A stretch of DNA of 64,000 nucleotides, from NCBI GenBank assembly GCA_023701435.1, contig JAMPXB010000001.1:62001-126000 (forward strand), in the 5' to 3' direction. Source of the DNA: Bacteriovoracaceae bacterium. Its GTDB lineage: Bacteria; Bdellovibrionota; Bacteriovoracia; Bacteriovoracales; Bacteriovoracaceae. Below, piece by piece: positions 47,866 to 57,796 of the stretch (positions within the stretch are counted from its first letter, which is position 1; each line of letters starts with the position of its first letter). Under the pieces are notes generated by a model, which worked only from the letters and a program-made list of their open reading frames with translations, was not told where the DNA came from and did not search any database. The position numbers and the translations under genes were made by a program.

Positions 47866-47909
47866 TTTTTTTTAACTTTCACTCTCAAAACTACGTTATA
47901 AGTTTAAGG

Positions 47910-48635
47910 ATGATCGAATTAAAGCTTATTTCCGATTTCCCTCAGGAGATCATTGCCGTCGATGAAGTAGGTCGCTCTCCTCTTAGTGGACCAGTGGTCA
48001 TCGGGGCCATCCGGGTGCTGGTTGCAGATCATCAGTCCCTCATCACACTGCTCAGATCTCTGCGCCGGAATGGAGTCAAAGACTCCAAACTTTTAAGTTC
48101 AGCGAGCAGGAAACTGCTCCTGGAAAAATTTCAAATAATACAAATCCCTTTTCGCCAGAAAGGTGCCTTCTATTGGAAAGGGCTGGAGATCAATTTTGTG
48201 ACATGGGAGATGGATCATGAAGTGATCGACTCGGAAAATATTTTTCAGACCTCCATGAGAGGGATGAAAGAGGCGGCGCAATTTTTGAGTAGTAGTGACA
48301 AGACTCGAACGACGGTCTTGATTGATGGGCACATGAAGTTTCGTTGGAAGAGTGAGGCGGAAGCCTGGAAGGAGATCGCCATCATAAAAGGGGATGTGAA
48401 GTCTTCACTGATAGGACTGGCGGCAATTATGGCGAAAGAAAAGCGTGATGATTTGATGAGACAGATGCACGAGCTCTATCCCCACTATGGATTTCAAACA
48501 AATTTTGGATACCCCACCCGGGAGCATCGCCTGGCGATTGAAGAACATGGCCCTTGTCCCATTCATCGCAAGACTTTTAATAAAGTTAAAGAGTTTATAC
48601 ATCTCATGAAAAATAAAACCGAAGAAGTCGGATAA
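47910..48635 (+). CDS. Ribonuclease HII-like protein, copy 2 (GRS variant)
   Basis: AVDEVGRSPLSGPVVIGAI, NGVKDSKLLS, LIDGHMKFRW, KGDVKSSLIGLAAIMAKEKRD, HGPCPIHRKTF; collinear with copy 1. Confidence 0.9.
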   Translation: MIELKLISDFPQEIIAVDEVGRSPLSGPVVIGAIRVLVADHQSLITLLRSLRRNGVKDSKLLSSASRKLLLEKFQIIQIPFRQKGAFYWKGLEINFVTWEMDHEVIDSENIFQTSMRGMKEAAQFLSSSDKTRTTVLIDGHMKFRWKSEAEAWKEIAIIKGDVKSSLIGLAAIMAKEKRDDLMRQMHELYPHYGFQTNFGYPTREHRLAIEEHGPCPIHRKTFNKVKEFIHLMKNKTEEVG

Positions 48636-48679
48636 CTGTTTTTTTTGCAAAAAATACAAAGATTCATTACTCTTAAAGT

Positions 48680-49159
48680 ATGAAAAAATCTTTATGCACA
48701 CTTCTGGTTGTTCTGTTCACCCTTACGATGATTAAGCCCAATGAGGCCCGCGCTGAAATCCCTGTTAAGACCAAGGCTTTCTTGACGATCGTCGGTTATG
48801 GAGCGGCCGGTGGTGCTATCTTAGGTGCGGCCTCTCTGGCCTTTGGTGGATCGAGCAGAAATATCGCTCAGGGTGCTTCCTTGGGTCTTTATGCCGGGAT
48901 TTTATTCGGAACCTATGTCCTGGTGTCACATCACCAAAAGCGCTATGGCAGTTACGACGACAGTTCTTCTCCTTATCAGGAAGCAAACGATATCTATAGT
49001 GATGAATACCGCGAAGACGAGGGTGGGTCGAGTTCTGACTCTAATGGACGCGATGGATTCTTTGATCGTTTTCAAGTGATGCAGCAGAAGTTTGGTGGCA
49101 AAAAAAGAGGAAGCCAGATGCCTCCTCTTCAAATCAACTTACTGCAATATCATTTTTAG
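48680..49159 (+). CDS. Membrane protein with glycine-zipper-like segment, unknown function
   Basis: Signal peptide and GYGAAGGAILGAASLAFGG...GASLGLYAGILFG. Confidence 0.6.
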   Translation: MKKSLCTLLVVLFTLTMIKPNEARAEIPVKTKAFLTIVGYGAAGGAILGAASLAFGGSSRNIAQGASLGLYAGILFGTYVLVSHHQKRYGSYDDSSSPYQEANDIYSDEYREDEGGSSSDSNGRDGFFDRFQVMQQKFGGKKRGSQMPPLQINLLQYHF

Positions 49160-49551
49160 TTTTCAAAAGTCTGATTGCGATTTCCGAATCTCGTGTTGAG
49201 ATTATCGATCTCGTCATTGTCGAAGTTCATGAGTTCGGCCACATAATCGGCTTCGTTTATTGATAAGAGACGAAAAATCTTTAAGAATTCCGGCTTAACA
49301 TTGGAAAGACTCACATTGGCCTTGCGGCTTTCCTTGATAAATTTAACTGTTTCCACAAAATGACAAATTCCTGAAGAACCCACAAAATCAATGGCGCCAA
49401 GATCAATGGTGATTTCGGAGTTAGGGTTAGAATTGGCGATATTTTGAAGCTCATTTCTTAGGGGAAGTGAATGATCGTAGTTTAAATCCCCTTGCATATG
49501 AACGATAATGTTTCCATTAGCGTCTCTTAGAACATTGGCCTTCATACTCAT
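49156..49551 (-). CDS. STAS-domain protein (anti-sigma factor antagonist-like)
   Basis: GNIIVHMQGDLNYDHSLPLRNEL...ITIDLGAIDFVGSSGICHFVE. Confidence 0.85.
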   Translation of the reverse strand: MSMKANVLRDANGNIIVHMQGDLNYDHSLPLRNELQNIANSNPNSEITIDLGAIDFVGSSGICHFVETVKFIKESRKANVSLSNVKPEFLKIFRLLSINEADYVAELMNFDNDEIDNLNTRFGNRNQTFEN

Positions 49552-49628
49552 GGGGTAACTCCTTTTGGGTGGGTTGGCGATTCGCCAGTACTTGGTCATT
49601 TTAGCATGAGACTTAAAAGGGGTTTAGA

Positions 49629-50450
49629 GTGGGAAAAATTATTCTCTTAAATACGCCAATCGGTAATCTCGGGGATCTTACTCCCAGAGTTTCGGAGGCC
49701 TTGAAAGGCGGTACCCAGTTTGCCGTGGAAGATACTCGGGTATTCAAAGATCTTTTAAGTCATCTTGGAATCAGCTTGGTGGGGAAAAGAATCGTTTCTC
49801 TGCATGATCAATCGGAAAGTGGGCAAGTGGAAAAACTCATTGAAATGGCCCGCCATGAAGACCTCTATGTGGCCTCAGAAGCTGGTAGTCCCATTGTCTC
49901 AGATCCGGCCTATCCTTTAGTAGTCGCGGCCTATGAAAACGACATTAAAGTGGAATCCTATTCAGGAGTTTCTTCTCCCATCATGGCACTGGAACTCTCA
50001 GGATTGCCACCCATTCCTTTTCAATTCCATGGGTTTCTTCCCCGAGAAAGCGGTAAAAGGACTAAAATCTTCGCTGAAGTCGGTTACGGAACCCACATAT
50101 TCTTTGAGGCACCTACCAGGGTAGAAGAGACGCTCGATGAGCTGGCGAAGGTGCGTCCAGAGGTGGATGTGGCCATTGTCCGGGAGCTTTCCAAAAAGTT
50201 TGAACAGGTCATGAAGCTCAAGGCCGGTGAGTGGCCTGCCCGTAAGGCCGAGGTTAATTTTAAGGGGGAGTTTATCTTTTTGTTTCATAATAAAGAAAAC
50301 AAAAGCGGTCTCTCAAGTGAGCTAAAGAACCTGGCCCAAGAAATTGTCTCCGGGGGTGCCACTCCCAAGCAGCTCTCAAAGCTGTTGGGTGAAATACTTG
50401 ATCGTCCAACTAAAGATATTTACACAGAGCTTAATCGCCAGAAGAGGTAG
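49629..50450 (+). CDS. rsmI: 16S rRNA (cytidine-2'-O)-methyltransferase RsmI
   Basis: LNTPIGNLGDLTPRVSEAL, EDTRVFKDLLSHLGI, SLHDQSE, ASEAGSPIVSDPAYPLV, FHGFLPRESGKR, FFEAPTRVEETL. Confidence 0.95.
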   Translation: MGKIILLNTPIGNLGDLTPRVSEALKGGTQFAVEDTRVFKDLLSHLGISLVGKRIVSLHDQSESGQVEKLIEMARHEDLYVASEAGSPIVSDPAYPLVVAAYENDIKVESYSGVSSPIMALELSGLPPIPFQFHGFLPRESGKRTKIFAEVGYGTHIFFEAPTRVEETLDELAKVRPEVDVAIVRELSKKFEQVMKLKAGEWPARKAEVNFKGEFIFLFHNKENKSGLSSELKNLAQEIVSGGATPKQLSKLLGEILDRPTKDIYTELNRQKR

Positions 50451-50499
50451 GTAAGAAAGAGTAGTTTGAGAATATTTATAAACACTTTACAATAAAATA

Positions 50500-51264
50500 A
50501 TGAAGATACAGGTTCTTGGCGGTCATGGTGGATTAGCAAAGGGATTTTCTACTACATCATTTCTGATCGATGAAAAATTATTAATTGATGCCGGGGCGGT
50601 GGCCGCGACTCTGACTATTGAGCAGCAGACCAATATTGATTTTATTCTGATCTCTCATTGCCACCTGGACCACATTAAAGATCTCGCTTTTATTTCAGAT
50701 AATTGTTTTGGACTTAAAGGAAAACCCTTTGAGGTTTATACACACCAGACAGTAAAACAAATTATCAAAGATCATTTCTTAAATGATATTATCTGGCCTG
50801 ATTTTACCATCTTGCCTAATAAAAATAATCCAACCATTTCGATTAATGCCATAGCGGAAGAAGTGAAATTTTCTCTGGGTGATTATCATATTATTCCGGT
50901 GAAAGTGAATCACGCTCACGATGCCATGGGCTTTATCATAGAGAAGGGTGACTCTGCCGTTCTTTTTACTCTCGACACCGGCCCCACTGAGCGGATCTGG
51001 GAAGTTGCCCGCCAGCAACCCAATCTGAAGGCCATTTTTACTGAAGTCAGTTTTCCCAATCAGTTAAGCAAAGTAGCAGAACTCTCTGATCATCACACTC
51101 CCAAATCCATTGAAAAAGAGATGCTCAAAATGCCTCAGGATATTCCTATCATTCTGACTCATTTGAAGCCCAATTATCAGGATCTCATTTTAAAAGAAAT
51201 GCAGGGGATTGGAAATGGACGCGTAAAAGTCCTTGAACACGACGGCGAAGAATTCAACTTTTAA
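50500..51264 (+). CDS. Metallo-beta-lactamase-fold protein, class II 3',5'-cyclic nucleotide phosphodiesterase-like
   Basis: LISHCHLDHIKDL, FTLDTGPTERIWEVAR, FTEVSFPNQLSKVAELSDHHTP, ILTHLKP. Confidence 0.85.
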   Translation: MKIQVLGGHGGLAKGFSTTSFLIDEKLLIDAGAVAATLTIEQQTNIDFILISHCHLDHIKDLAFISDNCFGLKGKPFEVYTHQTVKQIIKDHFLNDIIWPDFTILPNKNNPTISINAIAEEVKFSLGDYHIIPVKVNHAHDAMGFIIEKGDSAVLFTLDTGPTERIWEVARQQPNLKAIFTEVSFPNQLSKVAELSDHHTPKSIEKEMLKMPQDIPIILTHLKPNYQDLILKEMQGIGNGRVKVLEHDGEEFNF

Positions 51265-51266
51265 AT

Positions 51267-53138
51267 TTATTTGATCCCGACAGCTGAAGTGTCACTAGTA
51301 CCGCGAATTCTTGTTTGCGGTTGAGGGGTGCTGCTTCTGCCTCCAAAGGATGCAGGGGCCTTGACTGGATTTAGCATATCGATGGTCACACATTTTTCAG
51401 CTTTCTTATCACCCTTGCTGATTTCACCGCAGACATCGTAGTTAACGGTGGCCCGTGCTTGAATGGTTTCCAGAGGGTCTCTGGATGTCTCAGTGGAAGG
51501 TGTTTTGGTTTCGCTCTCTTTTTCCGGTTGGCCTGCCAGATCCTTATTTATGTCGGTCTCGACTTTAGGAGTGGTCGTTACCCAGCCTTCTTTTGGTTTA
51601 AAATCACCATTATTTTTAATCTTCCATTTTAAAGACCAGCCCTCGTTAGGTTCACTGATCTTGGCCGTCACTTTGTACTTGTCTGTACCGGAAGCCTCTT
51701 TGGCCACATCAAGGGTTGGGATGGTTTCTTCAACCGGTTTTTCTTCGGCTTTTACTTCAGCTGCACAATCCAGACTGACAGTTTCCTCACCAATGGTTCC
51801 AGTGAGCTTGATTGAGATAGGTTCTGAAGTCGAAATGTCCTTGGATGTTTCTTTAAAATCAGCAGCGCCACCGTCTTTGTCTGTAACTTCATAACTACAG
51901 GAGTATTGAGGAGCAGCGGTTTCGCCTTCTTTCACTTCTGCAGCCGCGGCGGCAGTACAAACGGTATTTTTACAAAGGTATTCTTTCTTAGGTGGAGTCT
52001 CTACCTTTTTTTCTTCAGGCTTAGTTTCAGGAGGAGTGACTTCGACTATTTTAGGAGGAGAGCCACCGCAAAATTTCGTGTATTCTTCCGGAGTGTTGGT
52101 TTGAATATCAATCACGAAATTTTTATAATAGTCTCTTACCGCCGCAGGTGCTGAAGTCATGCGGTCAAATTTATCTTTGGCGAAATCTCTGATATTTTGA
52201 AAGATGGTCGTGTCCATCGCAAATTTTGGATCTTCACAAATCGTCGTTTCCGCCATCATTTCCATCATTGAGTAACAGGTCTGATGAGGCTGCATATACT
52301 TCACATAATCTCTGTTGAAGTTGTTTTTTGGATCCACGCAAATGCAGGATTTAAAAATGAGCTGCTGAACACTTTCAAAAATGGCCGGCTTTTCAGAGAG
52401 GGCCTTTCTTAAATAACCCAATCGGCTCTCAACTGAGTCCTGATCAGAGGAGCTTTTTTCTTCCAGAGCGGCCCTCATGCAATACAGAGAAGAGTTGTCC
52501 GCTTGATTGACTCCGGTGGCACTAACTCCGGCATCAACGCAAAAGAGCGTGTTGTCTGCTTGTTTTTTATAACCAAAAACAACTGGATTACAGGTAATTT
52601 TATTTTTTCCCATACAGCTGCTGTCGGTAGCGTAAGCAAGAGTTTCCGGAGGATATTTGGTGGCCTGGATTCCGTCAGTTAAATGATTTGGATGCAGGCA
52701 AAGAGATCGTTTCGTGGTGGTGCCATCTGCGAGTTTGACTCCTTTAAGAGACATTCGGGAGATCCATCCACCATAGATGCAAACTTCAGGTTTTTTTAGA
52801 AGATTACTGAAGTCATCAGCGATCTTTTCAAATTCCTTGGCCGATCTGGAGGTGGGGGTGGCGAGGGCGGCAGCATAAGCATTACTGATAAGAAGTGATT
52901 TTAATTTTTGAAGAACTTGTACGTATTGTTTTATTTTTTCATGATTAGGGTTGGTAGAGACTATTTCTTTGGCATATTTTGATTCGAGTTCCACCACCAT
53001 TTCCATGGTTTTAATGATGTAGTGGTTCTTTTCAGTATCTGTCAGGTGGACAAATTCCGCGTGAGAATAAGGGGCCCGCGCATACGAGCTTATATTCATC
53101 AAGCAACAGAGAATGAGTGTTAAAGAAGCTTTAAACAT
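51267..53138 (-). CDS. Secreted protein with Cys-rich N-terminal half and Glu/Lys/Pro-rich, Ig-like C-terminal half
   Basis: Signal peptide; unrecognised domains. Confidence 0.7.
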   Translation of the reverse strand: MFKASLTLILCCLMNISSYARAPYSHAEFVHLTDTEKNHYIIKTMEMVVELESKYAKEIVSTNPNHEKIKQYVQVLQKLKSLLISNAYAAALATPTSRSAKEFEKIADDFSNLLKKPEVCIYGGWISRMSLKGVKLADGTTTKRSLCLHPNHLTDGIQATKYPPETLAYATDSSCMGKNKITCNPVVFGYKKQADNTLFCVDAGVSATGVNQADNSSLYCMRAALEEKSSSDQDSVESRLGYLRKALSEKPAIFESVQQLIFKSCICVDPKNNFNRDYVKYMQPHQTCYSMMEMMAETTICEDPKFAMDTTIFQNIRDFAKDKFDRMTSAPAAVRDYYKNFVIDIQTNTPEEYTKFCGGSPPKIVEVTPPETKPEEKKVETPPKKEYLCKNTVCTAAAAAEVKEGETAAPQYSCSYEVTDKDGGAADFKETSKDISTSEPISIKLTGTIGEETVSLDCAAEVKAEEKPVEETIPTLDVAKEASGTDKYKVTAKISEPNEGWSLKWKIKNNGDFKPKEGWVTTTPKVETDINKDLAGQPEKESETKTPSTETSRDPLETIQARATVNYDVCGEISKGDKKAEKCVTIDMLNPVKAPASFGGRSSTPQPQTRIRGTSDTSAVGIK

Positions 53139-53397
53139 GGTCCTACCTTAGAGAACTCATCGGAATTAAATGCTATTTCCTTTATTTATCATAAGCGCGA
53201 GCGCGTTTTTTTGGTGGGATCTTATGGGAACTTGAGGGCGTTTTTTGTATTTTTAATGACTTGCGGTCGTAAAATGGATGAAAAAAAGGATAGTTAAGGG
53301 AGAACTTGCCTGAGATTACTGGCATTTTCCTTCTCAAAGCTTCAACTCTCTTCTAAGATATGGTCTTTAAAATCTATCTAAAAATGGAAGGGTTACA

Positions 53398-54246
53398 ATG
53401 GGCTGGTTTCATCAGGTCAAAAATCCAAAACTTAAAAACGTAAAAAAACTTGTCTCTAATACGCCAGTGGGATTGTGGAAAAAATGCAATCAGTGCGGCG
53501 AAATCCTTCAGACTGAAAAGCTGGAAGAAAATCTTAATGTCTGTCCGCTCTGTGATTATCATTACCGAATTTCGGCCTATGAACGTATTGCTGTCATGAC
53601 TGATGAGAATAGCTTCGAAGAAATCAGCCCTGATCTCATTTCCAATAATCCGCTGCAGTTTTCGGATAAAATGCCTTACGTGCAAAGACTTCAGAATGCG
53701 ATTAAGACCACTGGCATTAAGGATACAACGGTTTGTGGTACGGCCACGATTGATGGAAAACCTGTTGCCTTGGCGGTGATGGATTTTCGTTTCATGGGTG
53801 GATCCATGGGAGTTGTGACTGGTGAGAAAGTTGCTTTGGCGATGGACATTGGTTATGAGAAAAAAATCCCGGTGATTGTCGTTTCTTGTTCTGGTGGTGC
53901 CCGTATGCAGGAAGGTATTCTTTCTCTTATGCAAATGGCCAAAACCTCAGCTTCTCGTGCCCGTCTGAAGAATGCCGGCATACCCTATATCTCTATGCTG
54001 ACTGATCCCACTACTGGTGGTGTGGCCGCTAGTTTTGCCATGTTGGGCGATATCAATATCTCTGAACCTAAGGCCCTGATAGGCTTTGCTGGTCCACGAG
54101 TAATTGAACAATCAATCCGTCAGACACTGCCGGAAGGATTCCAGCGATCTGAATTCTTAAAAGATCATGGTTTCATTGACCGAATTATCCACAGAAAAGA
54201 CCTTCGAAAAGAACTAGGCTTTTTTGTAAAAATGTTCACGCCATAA
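53398..54246 (+). CDS. accD: Acetyl-CoA carboxylase carboxyltransferase subunit beta
   Basis: Zinc ribbon CNQCGEIL...CPLCDYH; MDFRFMGGSMGVVTGEK; SGGARMQEGILSLMQMAK; TDPTTGGVAASFAMLGD. Confidence 0.97.
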   Translation: MGWFHQVKNPKLKNVKKLVSNTPVGLWKKCNQCGEILQTEKLEENLNVCPLCDYHYRISAYERIAVMTDENSFEEISPDLISNNPLQFSDKMPYVQRLQNAIKTTGIKDTTVCGTATIDGKPVALAVMDFRFMGGSMGVVTGEKVALAMDIGYEKKIPVIVVSCSGGARMQEGILSLMQMAKTSASRARLKNAGIPYISMLTDPTTGGVAASFAMLGDINISEPKALIGFAGPRVIEQSIRQTLPEGFQRSEFLKDHGFIDRIIHRKDLRKELGFFVKMFTP

Positions 54247-54249
54247 TTC

Positions 54250-55452
54250 ATGCAAGAACTTTTAGAAATGCTCCTGACCCATTACGGTCAGGAGCATATG
54301 CGCCCAGGCCTTGAACGAATTCGCCAGGCCCTGAAAAAAATTCTGCCCCATTTTTCTCAAACTAAAATAGTGATCATAGCCGGTACCAATGGAAAGGGTG
54401 AAACGACTCTCAGACTTTCAAAACTTCTCAAAGATCACTCGCATTTTGTCTGGACCTCTCCCCACATAGAAAGAATTACTGAAAGATTCCGCAGTGAAAA
54501 CGGAGAAATTGATCTTGCTCATTTGCGAGAGGTAGTAGAGGCCTGTCATCAGGTCGTTCAACAAGAAAAGCTCGAGCTCTCTTTTTACGAATTCTTATTT
54601 TTTGTTTTCTGTACCTGGGCCGCGGAGAATCCACCGGAGTATCTTTTGCTGGAAGTAGGACTAGGGGGAAAGCTTGATGCTGTGAATGTATTTGATGCAG
54701 ACCTGGTTTTGCTGCCGTCTGTTTCCCGTGATCATCAGGAAATTCTTGGCAGAAGATTTGACCAGATTCTCTCCGAAAAACTGGGAACGTTAAGACCGGG
54801 GTCACTGCTTATTCATTATTTGGAAAGTCATTACCTACTAGAGAGGGCCCAGATAATTGCCGAGTGTGTAGGGGCAAAGGTCGTAGCTTTAAAGTCGCAG
54901 TTAAACCTTCCCGCTTATGAGTTCTCTCTTCGGAATGAAGCATTGGCCGGTGCGGCATACTGTCACCTCGCTGAAAGAGCTTTTATTGGCAATGAATGGA
55001 ACAGACCTGTCGCACTTTTAGAGCACCGAGGTGAAGTTCTGAAGAACCAGCATGAATGGATTTTTTTCGGCTCTCATAATGTCGATGGACTGCGAAAACT
55101 TATTCAATTTTTACACTCTGGGACTTATACTTTTCCAAGACCTCCATTTGATCTTGTTATCATGGCCTTCTCGAAGAGAAATCTGCAGGATATTCGGGTT
55201 ATGATGAAAATGGCAAAACGGGCCGGACTGGGAAAAATGGTTGTGACTGTTTTTGATCATCCTAAGGCCATGCCATCAGATGTAATGGAAGCTCTCTCTC
55301 GTGAAGAAGGGTCAGAATTTGTTCAAGATATTGTTTCATATGTTCGGGGACAGGAAGAAAATCAAAGGATTTTGGTTACTGGCTCTTATTATTTTATTGG
55401 CACCATTAAGTCACTCCTGGGCGGCCAGTGCTCCTCAATTAACCCTGGGTGA
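54250..55452 (+). CDS. folC: Folylpolyglutamate/dihydrofolate synthase FolC
   Basis: RIRQALKKILPHFSQTKIVIIAGTNGKGETT, SPHIERITERFR, LLEVGLGGKLDAVNVFDADLVLLPSVSRDHQEILG; C-terminal ILVTGSYYFIGTI. Confidence 0.93.
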   Translation: MQELLEMLLTHYGQEHMRPGLERIRQALKKILPHFSQTKIVIIAGTNGKGETTLRLSKLLKDHSHFVWTSPHIERITERFRSENGEIDLAHLREVVEACHQVVQQEKLELSFYEFLFFVFCTWAAENPPEYLLLEVGLGGKLDAVNVFDADLVLLPSVSRDHQEILGRRFDQILSEKLGTLRPGSLLIHYLESHYLLERAQIIAECVGAKVVALKSQLNLPAYEFSLRNEALAGAAYCHLAERAFIGNEWNRPVALLEHRGEVLKNQHEWIFFGSHNVDGLRKLIQFLHSGTYTFPRPPFDLVIMAFSKRNLQDIRVMMKMAKRAGLGKMVVTVFDHPKAMPSDVMEALSREEGSEFVQDIVSYVRGQEENQRILVTGSYYFIGTIKSLLGGQCSSINPG

Positions 55453-57796
55453 TAAGCTTTCAATTTTTTCAGACAAAGCATACCGAAAAAATAACGGCCG
55501 CTACTTTGAGGCCGTAGGCAACGTTGTCATCATTAGTCAGCAGGACACTGTTTACGGTGAGCTGGCCTCTCTTGATCAGGACACCATGATGGTGAAGATG
55601 GAAGGGAATGTCCGCTTTATCACCAAAGATATGACTCTCTATGGCTCCCATGTGGAATACAATCTCGTCACTGGGGCCGCTAATATCAGAAACGCCCGGA
55701 TTATGACTTCGTCCTTTAATCTGGTGTCCACTAAGCTCTTAAGAGTAAATGAGAATGAATACCTGGCAGAAGAAGCAGAGTTTACGACTTGCAAAGACTG
55801 CGCAGAATCCTGGTCTGTTTACGGTAAAAATATCAAAATTCAGGTTGGAGAATATGTTCAGATCAAGCATGGTCTTTTAAAGATCAAGGGCGTTGACGTT
55901 ATTTATATTCCCTACATTATTTTGCCCATCTTAAATAAAAGAAAAACAGGACTTCTGATTCCGAGGGTCTCTAGCCGCCAAGGAGAGGGTCTGTCTTTTG
56001 AGCAGCCTGTTTTTTGGGCCATTGATGATCATAAAGACATGACTTTTAGTCCGACTTTTTGGGCGGAAAGAGGTTATGGCGGTGATTTTCAGTATCGTCA
56101 GCGATTTTCTGGAATGTCATGGTTTGAAACAACGAATCGTTTGGTGAACGATACCATTTATCAGCCGGGCCAGAAGAATGAAGATAAGTCGGGAGAAGAG
56201 TTCTTTCGTTACTTCACCGAAATTGAATCCCATCAGTTTTGGTCTCCGAACTTCGGGTCTCATTTTCGTTATACCGGAACTCGTGACCTGGACATGGTCA
56301 TCGATCATCCTCAATTTACTGATCCTAAAATTCTGGGAAGTGATTTGGGGTTTGAGGGCTTTATCAATTGGAGACAAGACTTCTATACGCTAGGTGCAGA
56401 TGCCCACTATTTGCGCAATCAGCTTTACTTCGAGCCAACCGAATTTGACCGCTCTTATGTTCAGGTCATGCCTCGCTTGAATCTCAATACTGTTCCCTAT
56501 TCTCTCGTGCAGTCCAAGACTCCTTTCTTTCAGCATATCGCTGTTGGTGCTGATGGATCTTTCGCCCGTTTTCGGCAGGTTGATGAAGACGATGAGCTTT
56601 TTATCAGAAATGCTGATCGAGTATCAGTTCAACCCTATGTCATGTGGCATCTTTTGACTTTGGGACCTGTGAGCTTGAAGACCCGTTATACTTTTGACCA
56701 ACAGACTTACCGTTTTGCTGATCAGGATGAACCGGGCTTCGGAAAATCGGCCGGATTATTCCGCACCGAAGTCAGCTTCACCATGGATAAAGTTTTTGGC
56801 CTGGCCTTTGAAGAAAAAATCCCTTTGAAATATATTTCGGAGAGTGACTTAAAGGCCCTGCGTGAAGAGAGAAAACAAGGGCTCGCACCAATCCAGCAAT
56901 CTGAGAAAAAAAATCGTCTGGTAGGGGAAATGCCGGAGTTTGAGTCTTCCCTGGCCAAAGACAACATTGTCCAGGTCAGAAATAGTTACCGACATTCCCA
57001 GGAATTTAAGCTTCTCCATCATTTTATTTCTGCTGAAAGTGAGTATGGAAATAAGCGCTTTTTGGGGCAGATTAGAAACAGTCAAATCGGTCAGTTTGAC
57101 TATGAGGACGCTTTAAGATCAGAGGAATATTTATTTGGTGCCAATACCACCAGAACTATAGTCCCACCGGAAAATACTCTGGAGTTGCAATGGAACAACA
57201 CTCTTATTCGAAAATCTCCGAAAGCCTTTAGTTACCTAGTGGATGAAAAATATCTAAGAGATAATTTTAATTATCAAAGAATTGGTTACTTCAATGTTTC
57301 GCAGGGGTACTTATTGAATAAAGTGGAAGAAGAAGACGAGGATTTTAGGCAGCGCCTGACCCGCCTTATGCTTGGGTCAGGTTATTATGGCGACCGTTGG
57401 TTTGTTACGATGCAGGAATATTACTTCCACTATGATAACCAGAATATTTTTAACCTCAATTTTACCCGGCGCTTTGAATACCTGAATGTGTTTTCCAGTT
57501 ATAATTATAACTCCTTTAATACCTCTAATCTCAACACGCTCTCCTTTGGTGGCCAGGTCAGACCAACGGATGTCTTAGGGGTAGCGATGGTAAGAGATGT
57601 GGATTTAGAAGCGGGCCAAAATATCCGGACGGTTTATTCCCTGGATATTATGCCTCATAACAATTGCTGGATTCTTAATTTGAATTATCGCGATGGTCTG
57701 CTTGATTCCCGCTATTCTTTCAACGTCATATTCAACTTCGGAGATGAAAGTTTCGAACGTTACCGAAACGATTATTTCGGAGTGAAGAGACTGTGA
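55340..57796 (+). CDS. lptD: LPS-assembly protein LptD
   Basis: Signal peptide; OstA-like region (GNVVIISQQDTVYGELASLDQDTMMVKMEGNVRF); CKDCAESWSVYGKNIKI...IYIPYIILPI...KTGLLIPRVSS; C-terminal beta-barrel. Confidence 0.92.
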   Translation: MFGDRKKIKGFWLLALIILLAPLSHSWAASAPQLTLGDKLSIFSDKAYRKNNGRYFEAVGNVVIISQQDTVYGELASLDQDTMMVKMEGNVRFITKDMTLYGSHVEYNLVTGAANIRNARIMTSSFNLVSTKLLRVNENEYLAEEAEFTTCKDCAESWSVYGKNIKIQVGEYVQIKHGLLKIKGVDVIYIPYIILPILNKRKTGLLIPRVSSRQGEGLSFEQPVFWAIDDHKDMTFSPTFWAERGYGGDFQYRQRFSGMSWFETTNRLVNDTIYQPGQKNEDKSGEEFFRYFTEIESHQFWSPNFGSHFRYTGTRDLDMVIDHPQFTDPKILGSDLGFEGFINWRQDFYTLGADAHYLRNQLYFEPTEFDRSYVQVMPRLNLNTVPYSLVQSKTPFFQHIAVGADGSFARFRQVDEDDELFIRNADRVSVQPYVMWHLLTLGPVSLKTRYTFDQQTYRFADQDEPGFGKSAGLFRTEVSFTMDKVFGLAFEEKIPLKYISESDLKALREERKQGLAPIQQSEKKNRLVGEMPEFESSLAKDNIVQVRNSYRHSQEFKLLHHFISAESEYGNKRFLGQIRNSQIGQFDYEDALRSEEYLFGANTTRTIVPPENTLELQWNNTLIRKSPKAFSYLVDEKYLRDNFNYQRIGYFNVSQGYLLNKVEEEDEDFRQRLTRLMLGSGYYGDRWFVTMQEYYFHYDNQNIFNLNFTRRFEYLNVFSSYNYNSFNTSNLNTLSFGGQVRPTDVLGVAMVRDVDLEAGQNIRTVYSLDIMPHNNCWILNLNYRDGLLDSRYSFNVIFNFGDESFERYRNDYFGVKRL

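Noticed and set aside
49156-49162. Overlap of the convergent 48680 and STAS genes as a special regulatory feature
   Set aside because: Only overlapping stop codons, common in compact genomes.
53374-53934. 186-aa minus-strand ORF antisense to accD
   Set aside because: Lies entirely against strongly supported accD; no recognisable domain, composition typical of shadow ORFs.
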